Assembly: GCF_024343615.1 (NCBI RefSeq)
Contig: NZ_RJUB01000006.1
Span: 1 to 64,000, forward strand
Reading direction: 5' to 3'
Source of the DNA: Ferruginibacter sp. HRS2-29
Lineage (GTDB): Bacteria; Bacteroidota; Bacteroidia; Chitinophagales; Chitinophagaceae
DNA: 64,000 nucleotides
Position 1 is the stretch's first letter. Every line of letters begins with the position of its first letter. The notes beneath the pieces were generated by a model, which saw only the letters and a list, made by a program, of their open reading frames with translations, had not been told where the DNA came from and made no database searches. The position numbers and the translations under genes are program-made. This document shows, one piece after another, positions 43,920 to 52,427 of this stretch.

Positions 43920-44306
43920 ATGTATAATTTTGTGTTTTGGTTTTTTTATAAATTCTTTGAATGGCGAAAAGGTTTTAAATCAATCTTTTTATCTGCTGCT
44001 ATGGTAGGACTTACTGTTTTAATACATCTTTTGTTACTCTATGCTGTTATCAGATATTTTACCAATACGACTTTAGGTAAGTTAAACGGAAGCTATACAG
44101 ATCGTAAACTCCTGTATTCACCTTTTGTTATTGGAATCTTTCTAATTGTTTATTTTTTTTACTATAGAAGAAAATCCGAAGTGGTCTTAAATAAGAAAGA
44201 AAATGACCGTTTTTCTAGGCCTATAAATATTTTTTACATCATATTAATCTTAGTGGTTCCTTTGCTTTTGGCAATATTATTTACAAATAAAGCACTCAAT
44301 CAATAA
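43920..44306 (+). CDS. Membrane immunity protein (orphan)
   Basis: A 128-residue protein with three predicted membrane helices (about 25-47, 70-86, 103-122) and a Phe/Trp-rich start (MYNFVFWFFYKFFEWRKGF). Similar small membrane proteins often follow toxin tips in Bacteroidota RHS loci. Only the last 31 codons of its toxin remain just upstream, so it is an orphan immunity gene that may protect against kin carrying the intact toxin. Confidence 0.6.
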   Translation: MYNFVFWFFYKFFEWRKGFKSIFLSAAMVGLTVLIHLLLLYAVIRYFTNTTLGKLNGSYTDRKLLYSPFVIGIFLIVYFFYYRRKSEVVLNKKENDRFSRPINIFYIILILVVPLLLAILFTNKALNQ

Positions 44307-44342
44307 ATATTATTTACTCAGTTCAATAATCATAAAAAATAC

Positions 44343-44372
44343 AAAAAGCCACTCATCATTGAGTGGCTTTTT
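44343..44372. terminator. Bidirectional terminator
   Basis: AAAAAGCCACTCA, a four-base loop and TGAGTGGCTTTTT. It lies between the orphan immunity gene and the convergent HTH remnant. Confidence 0.9.
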
Positions 44373-44374
44373 TA

Positions 44375-44611
44375 TTACTGCATAGTTGCAACAAAATCTT
44401 TGAACGTCTTTTTAGTTATAATGGTATCAATCAAACGGAACACCATTGCTTTATCTTCTTCGTGCAGCGTGCTGATAAGTTGTAATTGTTCCATTGCTGT
44501 TTTATCTTCTATTTTTTCTTCGGTAGGAACTTTGCCTTTAAAGTTCACCAGTTCATCAAGTGTCATACCAAAATGCTTTGCCACTTTAGCCAGGGCGGTA
44601 ACAGAAAGCTC
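44375..44611 (-). pseudogene. 3' remnant of an XRE-type HTH regulator
   Basis: The ~78 residues at the C-terminal side (LAKVAKHFGMTLDELVNFKG, then KVPTEEKIEDKT and LHEEDKAMVFRLIDTIITKK) match the end of a Cro/C1-type regulator. The helix-turn-helix N-terminus is replaced at about 44611 by the cassette-edge repeat, so the gene is cut. The frame continues into the repeat as meaningless sequence. Confidence 0.7.
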
Positions 44612-44751
44612 CCGTTCCCCCTTTCTGGCGCGAGTGTTCCGCAGGATCACTCGTGTCTCTTCAAGGTGGCAGGTCTGCGACCGGGATAAGAACCAATACA
44701 CTTCCAAAATTACTGCAATAACAAATGTGCAACAGAAAGCCACACTCCTTA
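44612..44751. repeat. Cassette-edge repeat, copy 1
   Basis: Starts with CCGTTCCCCCTTTCTGGCGC and the small hairpin CGAGTG-ttccgcaggat-CACTCG, then runs ~100 bp to CAACAGAAAGCCACAC. A copy with few changes stands at 47022-47175. It ends where RHS homology of toxin cassette 1 begins. Confidence 0.85.
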
Positions 44752-44809
44752 CCCTGCATTAAGTTTCGGAGGCGCATCCGGAAGTACGGAAGTAACTAAT
44801 CAGTCGGCC

Positions 44810-46402
44810 ATGTGGGAGAAAGCCGACGGTACCCCATTCGATGTAACGGGTAGCCGTACCACCAATGCGCAACTACAGGCAGCTACTACACTAGTGCCTG
44901 CAACAGGTACTTACAGTTTGCTGGTGCGCAGCAGTACTGGTAAGATCGGCGCAGGGAAGCTGCTGAAAGTGATGAGCGGCGATAAGATACATGCTACGGT
45001 ACAATATTATTTCAGTGCCAATACCGGAGGTTCCGGCACCGGATTGAGTACGCTTGTGAGTGCGCTGACCAATATACTGACTAACAGCGTGGCTAGTTCA
45101 GGCGTAGTAAAATCCAACGCGGCTGCACTATCTTCTGCGGTAAATGTAGATCCTGCCGCAGCCACTTACTTTACAAACGTTAACAATGCTTCGGGTTCTA
45201 CCCGTCCCAAGGCATACCTGAATATTTTATTTTTTGATGAACAATTCAGGTTTGATGCCGCAGCCAGCTACACTGAACAGATCGGTACTACGAACCCCGG
45301 TCAGATAATCGTAGCATTAGGCAGTGCTAAACAAGCAAAGAAGAATGGATATTGCTATATTTACATCAGCAATGAAACCAATGATATGGTGTATTTTGAT
45401 AACCTGACATTGAAGCATGAGCGGAGTCCTATTCTTGAAGAGACGCATTATTATCCATTTGGGGTACCTATGGCCGGGATATCTTCCAAGGCCGCAGGCA
45501 GCATGGCAAATAAGTTCAATTACAATGGCAAAGAAGAACAGAACAAGGAGTTCAGTGATGGCAGCGGTTTGGAGTGGTTGGATTATGGTGCGAGGATGTA
45601 TGATAATCAGATAGGGAGGTGGAATCATGTTGATCCTTTGGCCGACAAAATGAGAAGGCATTCATCTTATAATTATGCTTTTGACAATCCGATAAGATTT
45701 ATTGACCCAGATGGAATGAAAGCAAGAGATTGGTATAAAAATGAGGGTGGAGATTTAACATGGTTTGAAGGGAGTCGTAATCATATTGGATATCAGAATG
45801 TAGGAAAATCTGGAAGCTTCAATTCTTACACAGAATATAATGGCGAAAAAGAACTGGTAAGTTCATATCGACTTAATTCTGATGGAACTGCAACTAAAAA
45901 TGGAGTGGCCTACTACGGTGGTGCAAGTATTTCGACAGAAGGAGGACATACTATAACAACAGGTGCTAAAAGTGATATCTATACTATCAATCAAGAGGAA
46001 CCTCGTGATGGAGGAGGAATTGTATTTACATCAAGTTCTGGCCAAGGAGGAGCTCCATATGCACCTAATTCTGATTCAAAAGTTGAGAATATAGATGTTC
46101 TTATGCAAACTTTTTCAATGACTAGTAAAGTCGGTCCTTTAAAACAGCCTGATTTTACAGATCTTTGGGATGCGACAAAAATGTTTATTAAGGTTGGGAA
46201 ACAGGTAGCGACAGATATGATGAAAGATCAAAATTCCACGTCGGAAACTCAAAGTAGATGGAATGATTATCCTAAACCTGGAATTAAAGCAAATACCGTT
46301 GTAAACTTTGGTACTATAAATTACTTAAAAATAGATGATTCGACCTGGGAGCAGGTATATTTACCAGCTACCGATACAAGTCCTGTCTATTTAAAAAAAT
46401 AA
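44810..46402 (+). CDS. Truncated RHS toxin cassette 1
   Basis: RHS homology starts without a start codon at about 44752, the first ATG is at 44810 (530 residues). A pre-core module of the second type ([38 protein letters not shown]) is nearly identical to cassette 3. The core follows ([58 protein letters not shown]), then from ~305 a unique tip ([38 protein letters not shown]) of unknown activity. There is no signal peptide or promoter, so it is probably silent until recombined into the full-length gene. An immunity gene follows after one base. Confidence 0.8.
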   Translation: MWEKADGTPFDVTGSRTTNAQLQAATTLVPATGTYSLLVRSSTGKIGAGKLLKVMSGDKIHATVQYYFSANTGGSGTGLSTLVSALTNILTNSVASSGVVKSNAAALSSAVNVDPAAATYFTNVNNASGSTRPKAYLNILFFDEQFRFDAAASYTEQIGTTNPGQIIVALGSAKQAKKNGYCYIYISNETNDMVYFDNLTLKHERSPILEETHYYPFGVPMAGISSKAAGSMANKFNYNGKEEQNKEFSDGSGLEWLDYGARMYDNQIGRWNHVDPLADKMRRHSSYNYAFDNPIRFIDPDGMKARDWYKNEGGDLTWFEGSRNHIGYQNVGKSGSFNSYTEYNGEKELVSSYRLNSDGTATKNGVAYYGGASISTEGGHTITTGAKSDIYTINQEEPRDGGGIVFTSSSGQGGAPYAPNSDSKVENIDVLMQTFSMTSKVGPLKQPDFTDLWDATKMFIKVGKQVATDMMKDQNSTSETQSRWNDYPKPGIKANTVVNFGTINYLKIDDSTWEQVYLPATDTSPVYLKK

Positions 46403-46403
46403 A

Positions 46404-47015
46404 ATGAAATATTGTTATATATACATATTACTTTTTCTCTCCTGTAAATCGCCAGCAAGAATTGAAAATTGTGACAAGAATATCAAAAACCTTTTGAAAA
46501 AAAATAGTGATAGGTTAGAGGTGAATGATAGTTTTAGCAACGGTGCGATTTCTATGATGGTTGATAAAAAAACATCTTCTGTTTTCGGCGCTTATTATTT
46601 TTATCCATCTGGAGAATTAAAGTCCTATAAATTTTTTATGTCACCACCAACTTATGTATATAACGAAGAATTTGATTCTTTAGGTAATCAATTTAAAACA
46701 GAGGGTAAATCGTTGATGGCGCACCTGTTCAGAAAAGCAGATTCTCAAAACGTAGAATTTACTTTTCTATTTTTTTCACTCAATAAAAATTATAGAAATA
46801 TTCACATCAGATCTAGTATAGGGAGTAATCAATCATTTGAGGAAATACAACCTTACAAATTACTTACGAATGTTCATTTCTTAACATTTCAATTACCAGT
46901 TGTAAAATCTTTTAATAAACTTTCTCTTTTCACAACTTACGAAGTAGAAAATAAGTGCTCTGGAACATATCAGGTTTTTATTGATACTGCCGTGTTCCAA
47001 AATTTTCAGCTTTGA
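46404..47015 (+). CDS. Probable immunity lipoprotein of cassette 1
   Basis: A 203-residue protein starting one base after the toxin stop, so translation is probably coupled. The N-terminus KYCYIYILLFLSC is a lipoprotein signal. The mature part has no known domain; landmarks are YYFYPSGELKSYKFFMSPPT and VENKCSGTYQVFID. AT content is clearly higher than in the RHS core, as for the other tips and immunity genes here. Confidence 0.6.
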   Translation: MKYCYIYILLFLSCKSPARIENCDKNIKNLLKKNSDRLEVNDSFSNGAISMMVDKKTSSVFGAYYFYPSGELKSYKFFMSPPTYVYNEEFDSLGNQFKTEGKSLMAHLFRKADSQNVEFTFLFFSLNKNYRNIHIRSSIGSNQSFEEIQPYKLLTNVHFLTFQLPVVKSFNKLSLFTTYEVENKCSGTYQVFIDTAVFQNFQL

Positions 47016-47021
47016 TAAATA

Positions 47022-47175
47022 ATTCCCCCCTTCTGGCGCGAGTGTTCCCCCTTTCTGGCGAGTGTTCCGCAGGATCACTCGTGTCTCTTCAAGGTGGCAG
47101 GTCTGTGACCGGGATAAGAACCAATACACTTCCAAAATCACTGCAATAATCAATGTGCAACAGAAAGCCACACCC
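47022..47175. repeat. Cassette-edge repeat, copy 2
   Basis: TTCTGGCGCGAGTGTTCC occurs once, then a second partial copy leads into the same hairpin and ~100 bp as at 44612-44751. About 100 bp of unassigned AT-rich sequence separate it from the RHS homology of cassette 2, which begins near 47278. Confidence 0.85.
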
Positions 47176-47305
47176 GCCATTGATCTTAAGTCATCCAACA
47201 ATTTTTTTCTTAAAAGATAGTTAACCGTAAATATGTTCAATATCGATGTGCCCTTTTTCATTTGTAAAATAATCCCAAACAGATGGCAGCAGCAAAGTAT
47301 ATAAA

Positions 47306-48763
47306 TTGAATGCGACCACTAACAAAACAGGGCTGGAGTTTGTAATGAAAGTGATGGCAGGAGATGTGATCGACATTATGGGTAAATCATACTACGTCAA
47401 TACTACCAACATTACCAATGCCAATTCTACCACCCTTGATGTATTGGGTTTGATGACCAATTTTTTAACTGCTCCTGCCAATGCAGCTGCGGGCAAAGGG
47501 TTTACAGCAGGCATTTTGAATACCGCAAATAGTGGTGTTATCCCCAATTCTTTTTTCAGGGGTAACAATAGTGAACCAACCACTACCATTCCTAAAGCGT
47601 ATATCAACTATATATTTTTTGATGAACAGTTCAATTACAAAGGGGGTGGCTTTAGCCGGGTGGGTGCAACGAGTGGATCAGTATGGGATCACTGGCAAAA
47701 TGATCCTGCACTACAAAATCTTGTAGCACCCAAAAATGGATATATATTTGTGTACGTAAGCAACGAAAGTAATTTAGATGTGTTCTTTGATAATTTACAG
47801 GTGATCCACAAGCCGGGGCCGATATTGGAGGAAACGCATTATTATCCGTTTGGGTTGACGATGGGGGGGATAAGTTCAAAAAGTGAAGGTAGTTTGGCAA
47901 ATAATAAGAAATGGAATGCAGGCAGCGAATTAAATACAAATTTTGATATAAATCTGTATGAAACACAATTTAGAAGTCTGGATCCTCAATTGGGAAGATT
48001 TTGGCAAATAGATCCTAGGCCAAATTTGGAGATGAGCCCGTATTGTTCTATGGGCAATAATCCGATTTTGTTAAATGATCCTTTAGGTGATACGACAAGA
48101 ATTATGATTGGAGATCAATATTACAATTTACAAAGAAATAAGGATGGAGGAATTTCCTTTTATGATAATAACGGGAAAATGTACAATGGAAAACTAGACG
48201 AGTTTTCTCAGAGTGTTTTGACAACCGTTAATTCTATCGCAGGAATTAAAGATGAGGAAGTACAATCTCGATTAACTGAAGTTTTGGGTGGCACAAAGAT
48301 GATTACTGTAATGGACGGGTTACAAAACTTTGATGGAAAAACAGGTGATTTGTCCTGGTTCGATAATAAAGCTGGAAATAGAATAATGAGCAATAATGGT
48401 GGTAATATAGAGAAAGATGGACCATTTACTAAAGTTACACGGGATTCTGATTTAGAATTTATTCATGAATGGCTAGGTCATGGTTTTCAATATTCAAAAG
48501 GAATGTTGAATCATGATAGAATACTCCCATTTACGGAAAATGGCAGACTTATTGGTTGGCCCGAAAAAGTTGAAGCTGATGCTGCAACTATCGTTACAAG
48601 AGCAGCAGAGGCATCTGGTAGACCACAAATGGGACAGCCTGTTTACATTGAAGACGCAAAACGGCCGGATGGCACTCCAATACAACGGCTATTTCACGTA
48701 ATTCCTCGAGGCTATCTCTTAACAAATAGTGAATCTCAAAAACCACCTAATTACAGGCGCTAA
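47306..48763 (+). CDS. Truncated RHS toxin cassette 2 with HEXXGH peptidase-like tip
   Basis: RHS homology begins near 47278 within the pre-core module of the first type ([40 protein letters not shown]), almost identical to the full-length gene; the first usable start is TTG 47306 (485 residues). The core is shorter ([35 protein letters not shown]), followed by a tip with H387-E-W-L-G-H392 in LEFIHEWLGHGFQ and a downstream acidic EKVEADAATIV. This is an HEXXGH motif, a variant zinc-peptidase signature known from M49 peptidases. No promoter or signal peptide is present. Confidence 0.78.
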   Translation: MNATTNKTGLEFVMKVMAGDVIDIMGKSYYVNTTNITNANSTTLDVLGLMTNFLTAPANAAAGKGFTAGILNTANSGVIPNSFFRGNNSEPTTTIPKAYINYIFFDEQFNYKGGGFSRVGATSGSVWDHWQNDPALQNLVAPKNGYIFVYVSNESNLDVFFDNLQVIHKPGPILEETHYYPFGLTMGGISSKSEGSLANNKKWNAGSELNTNFDINLYETQFRSLDPQLGRFWQIDPRPNLEMSPYCSMGNNPILLNDPLGDTTRIMIGDQYYNLQRNKDGGISFYDNNGKMYNGKLDEFSQSVLTTVNSIAGIKDEEVQSRLTEVLGGTKMITVMDGLQNFDGKTGDLSWFDNKAGNRIMSNNGGNIEKDGPFTKVTRDSDLEFIHEWLGHGFQYSKGMLNHDRILPFTENGRLIGWPEKVEADAATIVTRAAEASGRPQMGQPVYIEDAKRPDGTPIQRLFHVIPRGYLLTNSESQKPPNYRR

Positions 48764-48774
48764 TATTAATAATT

Positions 48775-49326
48775 ATGAAACTACTAACGTTAATTTTCTG
48801 TCTTTGGATGAATCCATCGTATCAGACCCATACTTGTACAACTTCTTTGGTTGATAAGGCGTATGATCCAAAATTTAAAGCGGATTACTTCCTTTTTATT
48901 CCTGTCGAAACTTCAAAATATAGGAACGCGAGGTTGATGATTTTAAAAGAAAACTTTAGAAAGTATATGATTGCTTTTGATTCATCCTATTCAGACAATG
49001 ATAAATTAAAAAATTATTTAAAAGAATTATTAGATAAAAAGGAAAAATTGTTTTTTCATGAGATATTTTACACTACTAATTTCGGGTTAGCAGAATATAA
49101 AGTATTGAATGAGAAAAATACAATTGATATCAGTACAATAAAAAAGAGAGACTTTTTTTTAAAAACATATTTATTTGATTATGCTCCAAATAAAAAATAT
49201 TTTAATCTAAATGTATCTGCGAATATTAAAAATTACTATTTCGTATATGAAAGATTATTTACGATGAATTATTTAGTCGCTAACGGCGATGGTGTAATTG
49301 GTGTATTTAAAGTAGCCTGTAAATAA
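48775..49326 (+). CDS. Probable immunity protein of cassette 2
   Basis: A 183-residue protein 11 bp after the toxin stop, with a signal-like start (KLLTLIFCLWMNPSY) and therefore probably exported. Lys/Phe/Tyr-rich and AT-rich, with landmarks SLVDKAYDPKFKADYFLFIP and VFKVACK at the end. No family is recognised. Export would fit a target acting in the periplasm or at the surface. Confidence 0.55.
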   Translation: MKLLTLIFCLWMNPSYQTHTCTTSLVDKAYDPKFKADYFLFIPVETSKYRNARLMILKENFRKYMIAFDSSYSDNDKLKNYLKELLDKKEKLFFHEIFYTTNFGLAEYKVLNEKNTIDISTIKKRDFFLKTYLFDYAPNKKYFNLNVSANIKNYYFVYERLFTMNYLVANGDGVIGVFKVACK

Positions 49327-49365
49327 TAGAAAGTTCTCCCCTCTTGCGCCAGGGGCGGATTACTT

Positions 49366-49635
49366 AAATTCGGAGGTGAAGATGTGCTGTATAATGTACA
49401 AGATGCAGGAAATTTTATGACTGGGTTAGCATTTATATTAGTTGGGATGTCGGGTACCACCACCCAATTCGGAGCGCAAATAAATGAATTTGGTAAAGAC
49501 ACGGATGCAGATCAAAGAGCTATTGGTAATGGAGCAAATTAAAATGGTGTGAAATTGTCGGGAAGTAATGCACAAGATTCTATGAATTCGTTACGCGAGG
49601 CAGCTAAAGCTATTTTCTCATTCAATTGGTTTTAG
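49366..49635 (+). pseudogene. Remnant of an RHS toxin tip with an in-frame stop
   Basis: KFGGEDVLYNVQDAGNFMTG and FGKDTDADQRAIGNGAN form the first part; after an in-frame TAA at 49540-49542 the same frame goes on as NGVKLSGSNAQDSMNSLREA and ends at 49635. No start codon or RHS core precedes it. It is a decayed tip, preceded by a junction piece (CTCTTGCGCCAGGGGCGG). Confidence 0.6.
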
Positions 49636-49638
49636 CAT

Positions 49639-49758
49639 ATGAAATATAGTAAAATTGCAATAATCCTATTTATTAGTTTTATCCTTCGCCGTTGTTGGTG
49701 TTATCACCAACAACTTCCCAGATTTTCCCCTATTGAGTCACTCAGCGAGGTGAGTTAG
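49639..49758 (+). pseudogene. Immunity gene start cut by a hairpin element
   Basis: ATG starts four bases after the remnant toxin and encodes MKYSKIAIILFISFIL, a signal peptide, then runs at codon ~16 into the CGCCGTTGTTGGTG hairpin and ends soon after. This looks like an immunity gene interrupted by the element at 49684. Confidence 0.5.
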
Positions 49759-49851
49759 CATGTTAAAGTTATCAATAGCCGAATAATAAAACTTTCTTTC
49801 TCTTTCTAAGTTGCAAGATGTTATTGGTGATAACACCAACAACGGCGAAAA
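49684..49851. repeat. Inverted repeat left of cassette 3 (CGCCGTTGTTGGTG type)
   Basis: The left arm CGCCGTTGTTGGTG-ttat-CACCAACAAC is itself a hairpin; the right arm (49819-49851) is the reverse complement. RHS homology of cassette 3 starts at the very end of the right arm. A second copy stands at 52338-52427. Confidence 0.92.
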
Positions 49852-52033
49852 TGATCCCACTACAAAGCTGGGAGACTTTAAAACCAATACTACACATCCG
49901 CAAAATTCCACTAAAGCCGCCCTTACTACTTCCAGCACGCAGGCACAGTTTGATGCGATAACGGACTATACTTATGATGTGAATGGTAATCTTGCTTTAG
50001 ACAATAACAAAGCTATCGGTGCCATCGCTTACAATTACCTGAACCTTCCACAAAACATCACCATAACCAGTAAAGGTACCATCGCTTATACCTATGATGC
50101 GGCAGGTAACAAGCTAAAAAAAGTCACTACCGAAAGCCCGTCTACCGCCAATGGCAATAAAACCATTACTACTACCACCCATTACATCGGCGGCCTGGTA
50201 TACGAAAGCAAGACCACCAGCCCGGCCAATAGCCCTAATGACGATTACAGCAATGTGCTGCAGTATTTACCGCAGGAAGAAGGGAGGGTACGGTTTAAGC
50301 CAGGCACTACACCGGCCTTGTTTTATGATTATTTTTTGAAGGATCACTTGGGGAATGTGCGGATGGTATTGACAGAAGAAGCGAACGCCGACACCTACCC
50401 TGCATTAAGTTTCGAAGGCGCATCCGGAAGTACGGAAGTAACTAATCAATCGGCCATGTGGGAAAAAGCCGATGGTACCCCATTTGATGTAACGGGTAGC
50501 CGTACCACTAATGCGCAACTACAGGCAGTTACTACATTAGTGCCTGCAACAGGTACTTACAGTTTGCTGGTGCGCAGCAGTACTGGTAAGATCGGCGCAG
50601 GAAAGTTGCTGAAAGTGATGAGTGGAGACAAGATACATGCCACCGTGCAATATTATTTCAGTGCCAATACCGGAGGTTCCGGCACCGGATTGAGTACGCT
50701 TGTGAGTGCGCTGACCAATATATTGACTAACAGCGTAGCTAGTTCCGGCGTAGTAAAATCCAACGCGGCGGCACTATCTTCTGCGGTAAATGTGGATCCT
50801 GCAGCAGCCACTTACTTTACAAACGTTAACAATGCTTCGGGTTCCACCCGTCCTAAGGCATACCTGAATATTTTGTTTTTTGACGAGCAATTTAAGTTCG
50901 ATGCCACAGCCAGCTACAGTGAACAGATCGGCACTACGAACCCTGGACAAATAGTGGTAGCATTAGGCAGTGCTAAACAGGCAAAGAAGAACGGATATTG
51001 CTATATTTACATCAGCAATGAAACCAATGACATGGTTTACTTTGATAACCTGACATTGAAGCATGAGCGGAGTCCTATACTGGAAGAAACTCATTATTAT
51101 CCGTTCGGGTTGACGATGGCGGGAATAAGTTCGAAGGCCGCAGGAGTGACACCTAATAAAGAAAAGACTTTTCAGGATCAACGTTTTGATGATGATTTAG
51201 GATTGAACTGGGTGCAGTTCAAATGGCGGAATCATGATCCCCAGATCGGCAGATTTATAGAAATCGATCCCCTTGCTGATAAATATGTTTACAACAGCAC
51301 ATATGCTTTTTCAGAAAATAAAGTTACTTCTCATGTTGAGTTAGAATGCTTGGAAGCTGTTTTAATGGAGTCGATGCAGGAAGACCAAGATTGGCTAAAT
51401 ATTTATGATGGAGATAGGGATAAATTAGTTGCACGTCAAACTCAAGAAGGCAAAGGAATGGCTTTGGCATTAGGGGTTTCATTAGGGATTTGCTTTCCTG
51501 AACTTGGGCAGCTTCTTATCGCTTCTTACATGTGCGGAGTACCTCTTAATGGATCTCCACAATTGATGGCCGAATCAGTCGCCTCTCAAGTTGTATCAGA
51601 AGGAGGAGCAACAGCTTCAGGAGTTTCATTAGCAGATAAAGCACGAGTTCTTACGGCTGGAGGAGAAGTAGGAATGATGGACGGAACTGCAAACTTAGTA
51701 GTTGACGCAAAAACAGGATTTTTCAACATAAAATTAACTACAGGTTCAGAAACCGGGATTATTACCGGAGAAGTCAATATTAATAACAATGCAATTAAGT
51801 TTAGTGATATCGAAATAATTAATGCCAAAGGAGGATTAGGAACTATTGGGCAACAAGGTTCTATAGGGGCTACTTCTTTTAGCAAATTAACGAAGGAAAT
51901 TACCGAACTGAGTAAGGCGGGTGGGTTTAATAAGGCCACAGTTGAATTTTCACGACTGAGACCACCAGGCTCAAATCTTCCAGACACAGATACAAGAACT
52001 ATTACCTTATTTGATATAACACCAAACCCATAA
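49811..52033 (+). CDS. Truncated RHS toxin cassette 3
   Basis: RHS homology starts at about 49850 ([15 protein letters not shown]) and covers the last YD repeats, the pre-core module of the second type (as in cassette 1) and a third core variant (LNWVQFKWRNHDPQIGRFIE). The frame opens at TTG 49811 inside the hairpin arm (740 residues); no signal peptide exists. The tip from about 520 on (HVELECLEAVLMESMQEDQD, hydrophobic Gly/Ala-rich helix LALGVSLGICFPELG) ends with LSKAGGFNKATVEFSRLRPP, of unknown activity. The last part could be a small nuclease or deaminase but no catalytic set is visible. An immunity gene follows after two bases. Confidence 0.8.
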   Translation: MQDVIGDNTNNGENDPTTKLGDFKTNTTHPQNSTKAALTTSSTQAQFDAITDYTYDVNGNLALDNNKAIGAIAYNYLNLPQNITITSKGTIAYTYDAAGNKLKKVTTESPSTANGNKTITTTTHYIGGLVYESKTTSPANSPNDDYSNVLQYLPQEEGRVRFKPGTTPALFYDYFLKDHLGNVRMVLTEEANADTYPALSFEGASGSTEVTNQSAMWEKADGTPFDVTGSRTTNAQLQAVTTLVPATGTYSLLVRSSTGKIGAGKLLKVMSGDKIHATVQYYFSANTGGSGTGLSTLVSALTNILTNSVASSGVVKSNAAALSSAVNVDPAAATYFTNVNNASGSTRPKAYLNILFFDEQFKFDATASYSEQIGTTNPGQIVVALGSAKQAKKNGYCYIYISNETNDMVYFDNLTLKHERSPILEETHYYPFGLTMAGISSKAAGVTPNKEKTFQDQRFDDDLGLNWVQFKWRNHDPQIGRFIEIDPLADKYVYNSTYAFSENKVTSHVELECLEAVLMESMQEDQDWLNIYDGDRDKLVARQTQEGKGMALALGVSLGICFPELGQLLIASYMCGVPLNGSPQLMAESVASQVVSEGGATASGVSLADKARVLTAGGEVGMMDGTANLVVDAKTGFFNIKLTTGSETGIITGEVNINNNAIKFSDIEIINAKGGLGTIGQQGSIGATSFSKLTKEITELSKAGGFNKATVEFSRLRPPGSNLPDTDTRTITLFDITPNP

Positions 52034-52035
52034 AA

Positions 52036-52311
52036 ATGAGAATACATCCCAAAATCAAAATATACATGGATTTACTTAGCGATTTAAGAGCTGAAGATTT
52101 TAAGGAGCGAGATTTGGAAATTCTAGGGATTTTGAATAATGCAGGCACAACGTCTACAGAAGCTATTATAGCATTACATTTTGCCTTAAATATTGAAATG
52201 GAAGTTGCTGAAAAGGTAGTTTATGCTTCTAATTTATGGAAGCCTGAACACATACAAGACATAGCATATCAAACAATGTTGTATATGAGCGACTATGATC
52301 TAAATCATTAA
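52036..52311 (+). CDS. Probable cytoplasmic immunity protein of cassette 3
   Basis: A 91-residue helical protein starting two bases after the toxin stop. It has no signal or membrane segment, so it should act in the cytoplasm, which implies that the cassette 3 toxin works inside the target cell. Landmarks are LRAEDFKERDLEILGILNNA and EVAEKVVYASNLWKPEHI. No named family is recognised. Confidence 0.6.
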   Translation: MRIHPKIKIYMDLLSDLRAEDFKERDLEILGILNNAGTTSTEAIIALHFALNIEMEVAEKVVYASNLWKPEHIQDIAYQTMLYMSDYDLNH

Positions 52312-52337
52312 ATAACCATAACTTATCAACCAAAGTC

Positions 52338-52427
52338 GGTCATTTTCGCCGTTGTTGGTGTTTTCACCAACAACTTCTATCAAGCCTCAAGATGTCGTTG
52401 GTGAAAACACCAACAACGGCGAAAAAT
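52338..52427. repeat. Inverted repeat right of cassette 3 (CGCCGTTGTTGGTG type)
   Basis: The arms are TTCGCCGTTGTTGGTG-tttt-CACCAACAAC and the complement ending CCAACAACGGCGAAAA. The element closely matches the one at 49684-49851 but has a shorter middle, so cassette 3 with its immunity gene is bracketed by two copies. Confidence 0.92.

Noticed and set aside
46893-47261. Minus-strand frame of 122 codons sharing SRSQTCHLEETRVILRNTR with the frame at 44375-44743
   Set aside because: The shared part is a translation of the cassette-edge repeat, including its hairpin, and not a conserved protein; only the C-terminal end of the 44375 frame is a real gene remnant.
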